Assembly (NCBI GenBank): GCA_019022495.1
Contig: JAFEKR010000010.1
Span: 1,860,001-1,924,000 of the forward strand
DNA length: 64,000 bases
Source of the DNA: Epichloe hybrida
Lineage: Eukaryota; Ascomycota; Sordariomycetes; Hypocreales; Clavicipitaceae
Reading direction: 5' to 3'
In this document: one piece after another, positions 27,503 through 37,792 of the stretch
Numbering within the stretch: the stretch's first letter is position 1
Layout of the letters: every line of letters starts with the position of its first letter
Program-made: the position numbers and the translations under genes
The notes under the pieces: generated by a model
Databases searched by the model: none
What the model was told of the DNA's origin: nothing
Seen by the model: the letters and a program-made list of their open reading frames with translations, nothing else

Positions 27503-29137
27503 GGTCCTGCCCCTTTCGCCCCGGGTACATAGTACATAAGGCGTTTCCAATCCGTACCTGGGAGAGAATTCTACATGTTGGATCTGCAGCTGAACTCCGG
27601 GAAAATCCGACAGTGACATTTCTGTGCCCCCATTCCAGCGTGGCCTTGTCCACAATGCATGGTGAAGTTGGAATTCGTCATCGTTGTAATTGAAATCAGC
27701 AATGTTGTAGTTACGGCGGTGGCCAAGGCCACGATGTTCTCGCGTAATCCCGTACACACATAATACGCCTTTCACGCCGCATATCCCCGCCTGGGATCCC
27801 GTCGTACAAGAAAGAACATGGGCCCCTGGGTTCGAACCATATGCCAGATTTCTCGTCGAGGTTCAAGACCCAGTCAAATGCTGTGTTCACGAAACGTTGT
27901 GTCATGTTGCTTTTTTGCAATCGACTCATGGCCTATTGAAGCAAGCAGCTAGGCCAAATAGCCAAAAACGGAGTGCGCACCCCTAATAATAGTAGCTGCG
28001 ATAAATAAGCATATGCTCAACATCTTATCTGCTCTGTACATATTACATAGTGAGAATCCTGCAGTTCCCCCCCCCCCTCCCCCCCCAAAAAAAAAACGGC
28101 TAAACAGAACTTGCGACCAGATTTGCCTGCTTTGTTGATTCGCCATTTGTTGCTAGTTTGCTCCAAGACGACTAATTGTTGCGCCGACTTCATGAACAGC
28201 AGCTTCCCGATGACGTGTGTGTGCCATCGTCGCCTAGCGCGGATACCTCTAACTCCGTAAACGAGCTTCGATGCAGTGCAGCAGCAACCTGCGGCCCATC
28301 GCTCGACCGGTCGTGACCATGGTTCGACGGGATGCCGCTCTGCGACACACAGCCTTTGAATCCCACAGTCAAGCTTCACGCACTCATCGTGGCGTAAATT
28401 CATCATTTTTCAAAAAAAACTATGTAGGGGTTATTATTTTGGGGGGGAAGAAATGATGTACATGCTCGTGCCCCACCGTTCCCATTCTCGGCATCACCGC
28501 TCCTGGAATCGTGTTGTGGATCAAAAAAAAAGTCATCGTGACCCCGGAAAGAAACGCCGCCATGCCTCGCCGCTTCCCCTCTTCAGCTTTTTTTTTTCCT
28601 TGGACCCCGTCCCCCCTCCCTCCCTCCCTCCATCACCTACATACGACCAGGCCGTCGATACGGTACTCTGCCACGGCTGGATCGAACGGCCGGCGCAAGG
28701 CCCTCGACGCGGACGGCCTTCTTCATCCAGCGCCTCACGCCGCCGCGCCGCAGGAACAGCCTGTGGGGGATAAGTCACGGCGAAGAGGGAGGCAAACTAG
28801 GAAGAGGAAGATGCTCGCGAGGGGCGAGACGACATTAAAGCGGTAGTACGGAGAAGTGTCGAACGGTCTTCATGGTACCTTGCAGCCCGGTATTCGTAAC
28901 CTTACGCTTGTTCCTATATCAAGTTCCATCTATCACTGCGGTCGCTATTATTCATATGTTTATTACTATACTGGCTAGGTATTGTCAGCAATCGTCATGT
29001 TTTCTCTTGAATTAGATGCATTGGCCACAACCAATAAACACAAAAAAAATTACAAAAATCAACATGATACTCTTGAAGAGCTCACAGGGCGTCAATTAAG
29101 TTGTGTTGTGCAAGAATGGTCCCTCGCCGAGTTGGCT
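27503..29137. other. Non-coding or unassigned DNA at the left edge of the second gene island
   Basis: I recognise no gene. Minus-strand frames at 27503-27929 (for example a 72-codon frame starting at 27929) stay open, and one remains in phase across the site where the gypsy element inserted, but no known family is suggested. Poly-C/poly-A runs lie near 28067-28097. A short dispersed repeat sits at 27941-28022. The 3' end of the 2EXR gene adjoins on the right. Confidence 0.5.
27941..28022 (-). repeat. Short dispersed repeat with LTR-like start, copy 1 of 3
   Basis: Read on the minus strand it begins TGTTGAGCATATGCTTAT, contains AGGGGTGCGCACTCCGTTTTT, and ends near GGCCTAGCTGC. The same sequence recurs at 36416-36509 (minus) and 37710-37792 (plus). 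The TG start and an A- and G-rich tract before the third copy suggest a very short LTR or a related remnant. Confidence 0.7.
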
Positions 29138-30856
29138 CTACCAACCGTCATCTTCGTCGCCTTCGTCATCTTCGTCGCCTTCGTCATCTTCGTCGCCTTC
29201 GTCATCTTCGTCGCCTTCGTCATCTTCGTCGCCTGTCCCTTCGCCAGCCATGGTGTCCAGCAGCCCATCCTCATCCTCGTCTTCGTCGTCTTCGCTATCC
29301 ACGTCGTCCTCATCTTCCTCTTCCTCTCGCGAATCACTCCCGGGATCTGCGCCATCTTCGTCATCAGAAACTGACACTGTTCGCGTTGGTCTCTCTACTC
29401 GTCGAGTCGATACAACTTCCACCTCACTTTCGTCCGCATGGCGGCCACCCTCATCATCATCATCTGAATCGAGAACCACCCGAGGCTGCCGGGCTCGCTT
29501 TGTGCGTGGCTCGCCGTCCTCCTCTTCTTCTTCATCGTCATCAGAATCCACGACAACGGCCTTACGCTTGCGTGACCTCTGTACGGGAGCACAAGCATCA
29601 CCCTCACCCACAAGTTGGACATGATCGGATTCCGGGCTCGAGAAGCGCCCAGCATCTCCGGGAACCACTTCGTCCTCGGACGAGCCCCCCGACTCGAGAA
29701 TGTCATCGTCGTCGATGCCCTCGCTTTCATACACGTCCCAGTCGGTCCCCTCTTCAGAACCATCATCGTCATGGCGGTCGCCATATTCGACTTCCGAATA
29801 CCCACTGCCGTCGTCGTCGTCCAAGTCCGGGACATCCTTAAGGAGCCTCAGGACATTATACTGCGAGATTCCCTCCTCCAGCTCGAATTCAACCATCGGC
29901 CACATCTCGACGCCAACCTCGACATCTTTGCCGCGCGAGAACAGCTTCGGGATCGAGTACTTGGCAAAGTCCGGATGCCCATCCACGTCGGGCCAGCAAA
30001 ACAGCGACTGCGTATCCTCTCCCAGGCCGGGCTCCTTCTCGTACGTCTCCACCATGTACGCGTGTACATAGTCCGTGACGCACCACCGTATCTGACCAGC
30101 CGTCTGCGACTCGGCCGGCGTGTGAACGTACAGCCTCCTCAGGTTGCGGAATATGCCCTTCATCGCGGGGATGGCCTCGTCGACGGGCCCATTGAGCATG
30201 CCCCCGAAGAAGAGCTCCCATGGATTCACGGCAATGTTCTGTATCTCCTTGGAGAAGTCGGGCAAGAAGTAGTCCTTGCCGGCTTTCAAGCCCTGTAGGA
30301 TGATGACATCTGTCTCCTTCCTGAATCTGACGATTGCGTCTCCGGAGCCCGCATCCATGCCCAGCTCTTGGGGGAACTTCTGCACCACGATGCTCCTCGA
30401 CTCCCGATGGGTGGACAGCATGGCCCTCAGCTTCTCCGTCTGATCTGCCAGGGTGGCATGGTCTTTGACAGAATGATGGTCTGGTCGTTCCATCATGGCC
30501 GAACTGGGCGAGAGCGTGAACTGCAACACGCGTGCTTTGGCGGTCAAATCGGGACAGTAGAACTGCCATATGCGATGCCTTAATTCCGGGGGGAGCTGCA
30601 TGAACTGAGGAAAGGCGACGTGCGCGGCGTGGCCCTCGTCCAAACTGTCCGACACCTCTGAGGAGTAGTCATTGTCGGACTCTTCGGCCTCGTCGTCGAT
30701 GAGCACACGACCATTCCGAGCGTCTGGGGAGTAGTCATTGTCGGACTCTTCGGCCTCGTCGTCGATGAGCGCACGACCATTCTGAATGTTGCCATCTGAG
30801 CCGTCACTGGCGATGCTAGTATTATCGTCTGTTTCGGCATCAAGGAAAGACATCAT
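29138..30856 (-). CDS. 2EXR-domain protein with a long acidic C-terminal tail
   Basis: One exon encodes 572 residues. Residues 82-100 (FPQFMQLPPELRHRIWQFY) are a clear 2EXR motif, found in large, poorly characterised fungal families; no biochemical function is established. The first ATG of the frame is at 30856 (MMSFLD); the frame is open four codons further upstream but only with TTG. Two tandem copies of a 22-residue acidic unit (core LIDDEAEESDNDYS) lie near residues 30-66, from a 66-bp DNA duplication at about 30661-30790. After about residue 350 the chain is dominated by Asp and Glu, with two basic clusters (RSRKRK and RTKRAR) that look like nuclear localisation signals. It ends in five GDEDDE-type hexapeptides from an 18-bp tandem repeat (29147-29235). 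A nuclear, chromatin- or histone-associated role is inference from charge only. Confidence 0.85.
   Translation of the reverse strand: MMSFLDAETDDNTSIASDGSDGNIQNGRALIDDEAEESDNDYSPDARNGRVLIDDEAEESDNDYSSEVSDSLDEGHAAHVAFPQFMQLPPELRHRIWQFYCPDLTAKARVLQFTLSPSSAMMERPDHHSVKDHATLADQTEKLRAMLSTHRESRSIVVQKFPQELGMDAGSGDAIVRFRKETDVIILQGLKAGKDYFLPDFSKEIQNIAVNPWELFFGGMLNGPVDEAIPAMKGIFRNLRRLYVHTPAESQTAGQIRWCVTDYVHAYMVETYEKEPGLGEDTQSLFCWPDVDGHPDFAKYSIPKLFSRGKDVEVGVEMWPMVEFELEEGISQYNVLRLLKDVPDLDDDDGSGYSEVEYGDRHDDDGSEEGTDWDVYESEGIDDDDILESGGSSEDEVVPGDAGRFSSPESDHVQLVGEGDACAPVQRSRKRKAVVVDSDDDEEEEEDGEPRTKRARQPRVVLDSDDDDEGGRHADESEVEVVSTRRVERPTRTVSVSDDEDGADPGSDSREEEEDEDDVDSEDDEDEDEDGLLDTMAGEGTGDEDDEGDEDDEGDEDDEGDEDDEGDEDDGW
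29147..29235 (-). repeat. 18-bp coding tandem repeat (GDEDDE)n
   Basis: Five consecutive units of GTCATCTTCGTCGCCTTC (plus strand) encode the acidic hexapeptide at the extreme C terminus of the 2EXR protein. The period is a multiple of three, so changes in copy number keep the frame. Confidence 0.93.
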
Positions 30857-31771
30857 CTCCTCGGACAAGACGTGGCAAGCAAGCGTCGTATTGTATCTGA
30901 TTCAAAACAGAACCGGGACGGTAAAATGCGCAGTCGCGATTTCCCGCGATCTCATCTTCAGCTCTCAAGTTTGCTGTTCTCCTTGCCCCGGCCTGCAAGG
31001 GTGAATGTGAATGAATGATGCTGGCAGCTGGTTTGGCCCTGCAATGGGGGGGGCGCCGCCGGCCGCGCGGGGGTTGGACCTGGGCGCATCGCATTTGATT
31101 ACTCAGCATTTCCGGCGAAATTGTCCCTGCGACTTGTGAACTTTCGTCCTTTCATGAATGGGCTTTATCCTGCAATTCACAACAACAATCATTCATTCTG
31201 CAATCTGGCATCCAGGAATCGACGATAGAAGATCCGTCTCCGCCCTGCTCATTCATGTTTCCCCACTCGGCTTCTCGAGTAAGCGGCTGGAATTGACCCA
31301 TGGTCCCCCGTCTGAAATGGGCAGCGTTCCCGGCCCACCATTGAAAAGTGCCATGGAGCAGCAATTTAAGGACTACTTCTACTTGTTGAATTGTGTATAA
31401 CTCTTACAAGTAGTGACAGACGAATTGCACAGAGGGCCGCGCCAAACAAATTGCTAACTGTGTGCTTGCGACCGTGTCTCAACCATCCCTTGCCGCCGTA
31501 TAATACACACGCGTACTGTCAATTTTCAAACCCAACGCCGCCCACTTGACCAATGCTGAGAACGCCTATGCAAAAAAAAGGTATTGAGGTCAAAACCGCG
31601 TGATATAAGCGCAAGGAATGAATGCTCCGTGCCCGCTGAGCCATCCAGGGAAAAAAAAAAAAAAAAAAAAAAAAAAGGCCGACAGATTAAACAAGTGGTA
31701 TGCCTGTCAGGAACGCCGTGGCTATAGATATCAATGACGCGACAAAAATCCCCTTGACTAAAGAGTTTGTT
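30857..31771. other. Intergenic: promoter of the 2EXR gene and 3' side of the GH76 gene
   Basis: No gene is supported. It includes a poly-A tract of about 26 bp near 31651-31676 and a poly-G/GC-rich patch near 31047-31075. Confidence 0.6.
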
Positions 31772-33413
31772 TTAATCAAACGCACTCATCCAGACAAACA
31801 CGCCAACAGCACCGCCGAGCATCAAAACCGTAACGAAGCCCGCGCCTGCCTTGTCAGCCATTGTGATAGGTTTCACCGGTCGTTCACCGTTGTCTTTGCC
31901 GCCGGCATTTGGATTTCCTTTTGACGTTCCACCTGTGCCGTTCGTGACTGGCGGGCTTGTCTCGTCGATGAGAAGACTCGAGACCGCGGCCAACACATTC
32001 ATTACTTCACCCGCACCCGTGGTTTTGTCAGCGGCAGGATCCACGAATTTGCCGAATGACCAGTAGAAGCCGCACTGGCGACCTGTTTGGCCACCAGTAC
32101 ACTGCTTGACTGCCGCCTCTGCAGATTTACGCAAAACCGGAAGTATCTTGTCCCTAGTATAGGGGGCAATCTGAGTAACAACGGATAACCATCGATGAAT
32201 ATAGCCCTTGAATGACAGCATGTCGGGAGTGCACGTCCCCTTTCCAGCCGTGCCTTCGCAAGGGACCTCGTAAGCAATATCGTTGGGGAAGAAATTCTTC
32301 AAGGTGTATCCGAGCAGCCCGTCCAGAGCAGTCTTCCATTTGGTGTTTCCATCAGTCTGCCGAGCCATGTCAGTTTTTTTATATTTTTTTTTGGCGTCAC
32401 GGTGAGCAGGGGGTCGTTCATCACATACGTAATTGTACATGAAAGCGGCACCTTGTATCAAAACACCAGCATTGTATGAGAAGGTAGCCTCGTTGACATC
32501 GGTGCAATTCTTGTCAACGTGCGCGCCGTCGTATGCTGCCCAGGATTGGTGATTGATATATTTGTGGTCCCACATCCAGTCCCAAGCCTTTTCAGCACGT
32601 CTCGCATAAGTGTCGTTCTTGGTATATCGGGCTAGGCGAGCGCCCATGTTGAAGAAGATTCCGTTGGCAATGGCTGTGGCAGGAAATGAGCAAATGTTCA
32701 GATCTAAAAGATTGAGAAAACACCCCAATCCATACTATTCTTGTATCCATATCCCTGATTGGAAAAAGGAATCTGCCACCGCAGTCCTCCGCCGCATGTC
32801 TCGTCGTATCGGCTGGGGTCGGCTTGGGTATTCCATACAGCTTGGGCAAGGGCGAGCCACTGGGGCTGATCTTGTGGTGGATCGGGAAATTTGTTCTCGG
32901 CAGCCAGCATGGCAGACATGCCCCAAAAGCCTTGATCGTCGTTTCCGAGGGACATGGTGTGGTTGCTAGGCATGAAGTTCTTGTTCTCGCCAACCTGGTG
33001 TAGTATTCCTTGCATAACAACCTTGTTGTAAGTCGAATCTCCCGTTAACTTCCAGTAGTCAATGTATGTGGCCATCATGGCGCCACCTTCCCACCAGTAA
33101 TACGGACCCTTCCCAGATGCAGGAGGGCCTGGTAGAATCCCGGGAATCTCCCCGGATTGGTTCCCTTTGTAATAAAGCATCAGGTCGTACGCCAGTGTTC
33201 GCGATGATTCGCGGATACTATCTAGTAAGGCTGTGTCAGCAATTGGTGGCAAAAGATCATGTCGCGTTTGAGACATTGCAAGCATTGCAAGAGCTCCGAG
33301 CCATCAATCCTACCCGGAGAATTAATTTTGTAATACTGGGCATCGACTGCACCCAGCAGGAACAGTCCTCCTAGTACGGCAAGTTTCGCCGATGAGAATA
33401 GTGATGAAACCAT
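31772..33413 (-). CDS. GH76 family alpha-1,6-mannanase, GPI-anchored (Dcw1/Dfg5 type)
   Basis: Four exons (33413-33314, 33230-32736, 32673-32429, 32356-31772) give 474 residues. Introns are 83, 62 and 72 bp with GTAGGA, GTATGG and GTATGT donors. A signal peptide (residues 1-25, ending GAVDA) precedes the GH76 domain: [17 protein letters not shown] near 77-93, the catalytic Asp pair D131-D132 ([12 protein letters not shown]), GYGYKNTIANGIFF spanning intron 2, and [12 protein letters not shown]. The C terminus has a Ser/Thr/Gly/Asn linker and a terminal hydrophobic stretch ([16 protein letters not shown]), as expected for GPI attachment. Yeast Dcw1 and Dfg5 are needed for cell-wall biogenesis and are thought to process GPI-mannoproteins into the wall, so a plasma-membrane and wall location is likely. 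The third intron has no in-frame stop, so its retention would insert 24 residues. Confidence 0.94.
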
Positions 33414-35329
33414 GCTGTCGAGTACCAGCGATATTTTCGGATGCGGTCAAAGAAGATGGCTGAATGATTCTGCTCCGAATATGATGGAACAAGGGTGGGT
33501 GGAAATTGGATGGAAATCAGTATCGATGAAATTGGATGGTTGATATTTTGCACCCAGCGAATGCGACGGTAGCCGGCGAGAGCCGTGGATCGAGCGAGTT
33601 GACAAGTAAAAAAGTTAGAAACGGATAGAACAGAGTGATGGCCGAGCAGAGAATCTCTTGTCGGAAGGAGCAACGTGTGAATGGAGACCTCCAAGAGTGA
33701 GGGCTAGTGACGGAGAAATGTCACCAGAGAGGGAGGGACCCTCTGAACACCCGACAACTTCAGACGACAGAGTCCAAGAAGATGGAGGAAGAAGAAAGAA
33801 AGCGGGGAAGGGCCAGCAACAAGTGAGCATTGTTGCTGTGTATTGTTTTGCCGTGGTGACAGGCACCGGCACAAATTGGCCCCGGCATACATACAACGGG
33901 CACATACGTCCGTACATAAGTCCGTACATACGGGCAGACAAAGACAAGAGGAGTCTTGGCATTGGCATGCAGGACGCCAAGTGTGGATGGCCTCGAAATG
34001 AGCTTGAGCAGAGACTGATTCTGGGCGCTACGGGGCTGTGCACGAGGTGGATTCCATTTGCTTGGCACCAGCTGGCAGCAGATGATGGCCGTCATGACCA
34101 CTTCAGCCAGCAGCAACTTGACAAGGCGGACCCAGCAGACCCAGCAGACCCAGCAGAGCAGGACAATCATTGCGGTGGCATTTGGAATCATCGACGGGGC
34201 CTTCACTCTCTGTTCAGGATGGAGGGAAAGTGTCTGGTGGCTTCGGCAACGATTCACCTAAACGTCACCCGGGTTAGTGAGGGTTTTTATTTTCTAAAAA
34301 AAAAAAAATAAGGTAAGCTTACGGAGTACAGTGGGTGTACAACCCCCCCCCCACCCCCCCTAATCAGTTTACAAATCTACATGCCCCAGTCTTTTTTTCC
34401 TCTCCAACAGCTGCAATCGCCGTAAGTGATACTATTTTTAGCGAGCTACGAGGAAAATGAATAGGGTATAATAAAGCGCCACCAAAACATTATTTTCTAT
34501 GTACTCCGTAAAGGTACCTAGTCATCCTGGCAGATGGATCAATGGCCGAAGACATCAACAGCCGGAACAATGACGGACCAGCCCCGTGTGCCTCAACGGC
34601 TTGGACCCCTTTAATACCGGCAGGACGGGCAATCACGTGCATGTCTCGATGAAAACCGCAACAAAACACGTTCAACACATCTTTTTTTTTTCTTTTTTCT
34701 TTTTTTTTTTCGGGCGAAGCGCTTGTTCCGTTCCGCCATCTGGCGCGCATCGCCAAAACTCAATTCGTCACCACGGAGTAAATACAATGCGTGCATCACA
34801 ACCCGCGTACATGACGTTTGCCACTTACCGGCAAAGTACCCATGGCCAACTCTCAATGAAAACAATTCGAGTGCAAGGGAATAGTGTCTCGAATCCAACA
34901 CGGCGGCCCAAGTTCATGGTCGCGCGTCATTCCCCACCGCGGCTCAACTGTGGCATGTATATTGTACGAAGCAAGCTCGATTCTACGACGCATGTGATTA
35001 TGGAAGTTGGGAAGCAAGTGACATTCTTAACAGAGAGATTGAGCATTCATCGAGTTCAAAAGATTGATCGTATCGCATTACTACATATGCCTAAAAAATT
35101 CCTAGACCCGTGCTCATTCTATCCGCGGATGTGTCGTTATATGTTTTCGAGTATTTGACGAACGAATAGACAATAGACCATGGTCTCGGATCTTCGTGCG
35201 TGAGGTGTTTCCGCCAGTAAATGATGTCTTCCGAAAAACGAGATGAGATGGATTATAATTCGCTGCTTTGCAATTAATGGTTTGGTAAAAGGGCTCGGCT
35301 CGGTCAGCCCGGTCCGAACTTACTTCCCT
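33414..35329. other. Intergenic region upstream of GH76 with simple repeats and short palindromes
   Basis: No gene is recognised despite a 217-codon plus-strand frame at 33658-34311, which is low complexity and lacks family features. Other contents are CGTACATA-type palindromic motifs (33905-33935), a 9-bp repeat of CCCAGCAGA near 34131-34157, poly-A, poly-C and poly-T runs (34290-34360 and 34682-34711), and an inverted pair of TACGGAGTAC at 34320-34510. Confidence 0.55.
34320..34510. repeat. Inverted pair of TACGGAGTAC motifs, 191 bp apart
   Basis: TACGGAGTAC at 34320-34329 faces GTACTCCGTA at 34501-34510. The intervening sequence is AT-moderate and non-coding. It could be a small MITE-like unit, but I see no clear target duplication. 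A related palindrome, ACGGAGTACTCCGT, is at 58476-58489 and half-sites occur near 34773 and 41213. Confidence 0.5.
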
Positions 35330-35868
35330 CTAAGGAAGGTTCGCGGGCTTGTAGCTCTTATCGGGAGTGACCTGATGGCCATTGGCGAGCTCGACGTCGG
35401 TATAGCTGGGGTATGTAATCAGGCTGCAGGACGAGAAAAAAAAAAAGGGCTTGTCAGCATGAGGGATTCGAAGCATGTTTCTTGTTATTCAGCCACGTAC
35501 CGGTCCTTGTTGTCGACCACGGCAAAGGTGGTGAAGCCTTTGCCCTCGCCGAACTGGCCGCTCCAGCCCGAGGTCACGGTGTAGTCGCCGAAGTTCTGGG
35601 CGGCGCCGTTGTTGCGAGAGGCGCCCACGTTGCCGTTGCGCACGGTGACGAACTTGACTCCAGTCTTGGAGAACCGCTTGGGGTTGATGGTGAACTCGAC
35701 GGTGCAATTGTTGTCCTTGTCGTCGCAGTGGCGGACGACGCCCTCGAAGGTGGTATCGGGGATACCAGACGAGGCCATCATGGAAATCTCCACGGGGGCG
35801 GGGGCGGGGGCGCCAACCACGGAGGTGGCGGCGAAGAGGGCGGCAACGATGGTCTGCGTGAAATGCAT
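35330..35868 (-). CDS. Small secreted protein (153 aa), effector-like
   Basis: Two exons (35868-35501 and 35423-35330) are joined across a 77-bp intron with donor GTACGT, branch TGCTGAC and acceptor TGCAG. The product has a signal peptide of about 20 residues (ending SVVGA) and a PAPAPVE segment. The mature part of about 130 residues has two Cys (48 and 55, RHCDDKDNNCTVEF), motifs FGDYTVTSGWSGQFGEG and TTFAVVDNKDRLITYPSY, and a C terminus HQVTPDKSYKPANLP. The layout resembles small secreted proteins common in plant- and insect-associated fungi; I cannot name a function. Intron retention would stop translation four codons after the junction (...RYVAE). The start ATG lies about 50 bp from a pentanucleotide array in the leader or promoter. 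Confidence 0.85.
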
Positions 35869-35920
35869 GGTGGATGTATATGTTGGGCAAGTTCTTGTTG
35901 TTGAGATTGGAAATGCGTGA

Positions 35921-35985
35921 GGTGAGGTGAGGTGAGGTGAGGTGAGGTGAGGTGAGGTGAGGTGAGGTGAGGTGAGGTGAGGTGA
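35921..35985. repeat. Pentanucleotide array (GGTGA)13 upstream of the secreted protein
   Basis: Thirteen perfect GGTGA units end 53 bp before the start codon of the secreted-protein gene. On that gene's sense strand they read TCACC. Degenerate units (GATGA, GATGG) continue to about 36010. The position suggests the 5' leader or core promoter. Confidence 0.95.
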
Positions 35986-36415
35986 GATGAGATGGATATG
36001 AGATGGATATGAGGATAACAGGACAGAGCAGGCCTCTCTCTTTATAGAAATCCCAGAAGCTTCCCCCCCCCCCGCGCGCGGACATTGCCCGGCGTCATAC
36101 GTAGGTACGTACATGAGAAATATACGAGGAAAAGACAATATAACCATGGCGTGTGCCATCCATCGTCATCCATCGTGGTTTGTGGGTTGCCATGGCCCGG
36201 ACACGAAGCCAACCCACCCCCAGCCCCCCAGCCGCAAGCTCCGACGCCGAATGGGGAAAACCTACATAATAGGCCCTACCGTACCCCCACCTCGTAAAGA
36301 CAAAAGACAAAATGTCCGGACCACGGGGTTGAGATGCAGGTCACTGCCGCGATGCGAACTTGACAGCCCCAGGTTACTCAACGGGCGGCGCATCCCATGC
36401 CCATGCCATTCCACC

Positions 36416-36509
36416 TGTTCAAGCAGCTCGGCCAAATGGCCAAAAAAAACGGAGTGCGCACCCCTATGTAATAGGAGCTGCGATAAATGAGCATATCGTA
36501 TGCTCAACA
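36416..36509 (-). repeat. Short dispersed repeat with LTR-like ends, copy 2 of 3
   Basis: On the minus strand it runs from TGTTGAGCATACGATATGC to GCTGCTTGAACA, so it has TG...CA ends. It matches copy 1 through AGGGGTGCGCACTCCGTTTTT. No clear duplication flanks it (CCACC and CTATC). Confidence 0.7.
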
Positions 36510-37709
36510 CTATCCCAGGCCTTGGTCACTAGTGTACACAGGACAATATCAGGCTCTGCATATTTCTCATGCATCGCCCGGGACGAGGACAAGGCAGAGA
36601 GAGGGGCGGCAACCATTTTGATGGCGGCCGACAAGGTTGCCAGAAAGGTGCTAAAAACCTCGTATCGGCCTTGGACACTCCGAAGCGTAGCTTACATGGC
36701 GCAGCCCACGTCCTGAATTATCTCGTACATAATTCAGAGGGAAAAGTGTACACACGCACGGACGGGATACGGGGTAACAAATGGGAAGCGGAGTGAACCG
36801 TTAGCGGCCAGCCGCGTCTAAAAAAAGAAAAAAGAAGTTTCTCCTTGGCCATGTGGATGTAACATGTACATGGGGCGGCTCCAACAACTTCTCCCAAATG
36901 TTCTTCGTATAACTTAGCGCGCCGCCGTTGGAATGAAATGTAAACTTGACGAGCGAAGTCAGTTTCTCGCACACGCACGCGGAGCCGCCGCGGCTCGTCC
37001 GGAAGTTGGCGCCAAGACGACGACGCAAAAACCCGACCTGGCTGCCAAGGTAAGGCAGGGCAAAAGGCATCCTCAGGAAAAACCGAAGCCCGCCAAGGTT
37101 GCCTGCCCTGCCTGTGCGCCGTGTCATCCGTCATGACCATGTTACGTACATATGTACTGCACAGAGTGAGTACATACTCGGTGACGAGACGGCAATGCGG
37201 GGGTTTCTCGCCCCCACATGTGTTGTGTTGAGGATATTCACAGCCTCACATTGTAGCCTCAGATATCAGGCATCACTCTTGTCATCCCCTCTTCGTTTAA
37301 CGATGCAGCTTCCCGCATCGCGTTTAATATCGCGGTTCATCGCAGGCTTCTTTTAAAGACCTAGATTTATCACTCATAGATTTGAAGCTTATAAGCTTCC
37401 CTTTTCTCTTCTAGATTCCGAATTCCTAGATAGCAATTCTACATCATCTTCTCTTCTGATCACTCTTTGCCTCCGTCTGCATCATTCCACAGGTTATGAG
37501 CCCAAAAGGTTAGATTGCTAGTCCGTATGGAGCTAGACCTATAACTTCCACTGCCTCTGTGTTCGAATACCAGAGAGTTACAAAAAAAAACCACTCAGGT
37601 AGCCATCGGATACTATGAATAACCACGTAATAAGTAAGCCGTAGGTTCCCGAGAGAAATAAGCATTTTCTAGGTCTTAGCCGTAAAAATACAGCAGACCT
37701 AGGGGGTAG

Positions 37710-37792
37710 TGTTGAGCATTATATGCTCGTTTAGCACAGCTACTATTAGGGGTGCGCACTCTCTTTTGGCCTAGTTGGCCTAGCTGTTGTCA
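37710..37792 (+). repeat. Short dispersed repeat with LTR-like ends, copy 3 of 3
   Basis: It runs from TGTTGAGCATTATATGCTCG to GCCTAGCTGTTGTCA on the plus strand. A polypurine-like tract lies directly upstream, as for the 3' LTR of a retroelement, so 37361-37709 may be its truncated body. Confidence 0.65.

Noticed and set aside
29101..29841. 246-codon plus-strand frame rich in Arg and His
   Set aside because: It is the shadow of the 2EXR gene's acidic tail on the other strand; repeats keep several frames open at once.
33658..34311. 217-codon plus-strand frame in the GH76 promoter region
   Set aside because: It has no recognisable domain, contains repeats and poly-A, and looks like a chance frame in GC-balanced intergenic DNA.
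37490..37590. Possible tRNA gene around GTTCGAATACC
   Set aside because: The T-arm does not fold with a 7-nt loop, and no acceptor stem or good A-box is present; at most it is a tRNA-derived remnant.
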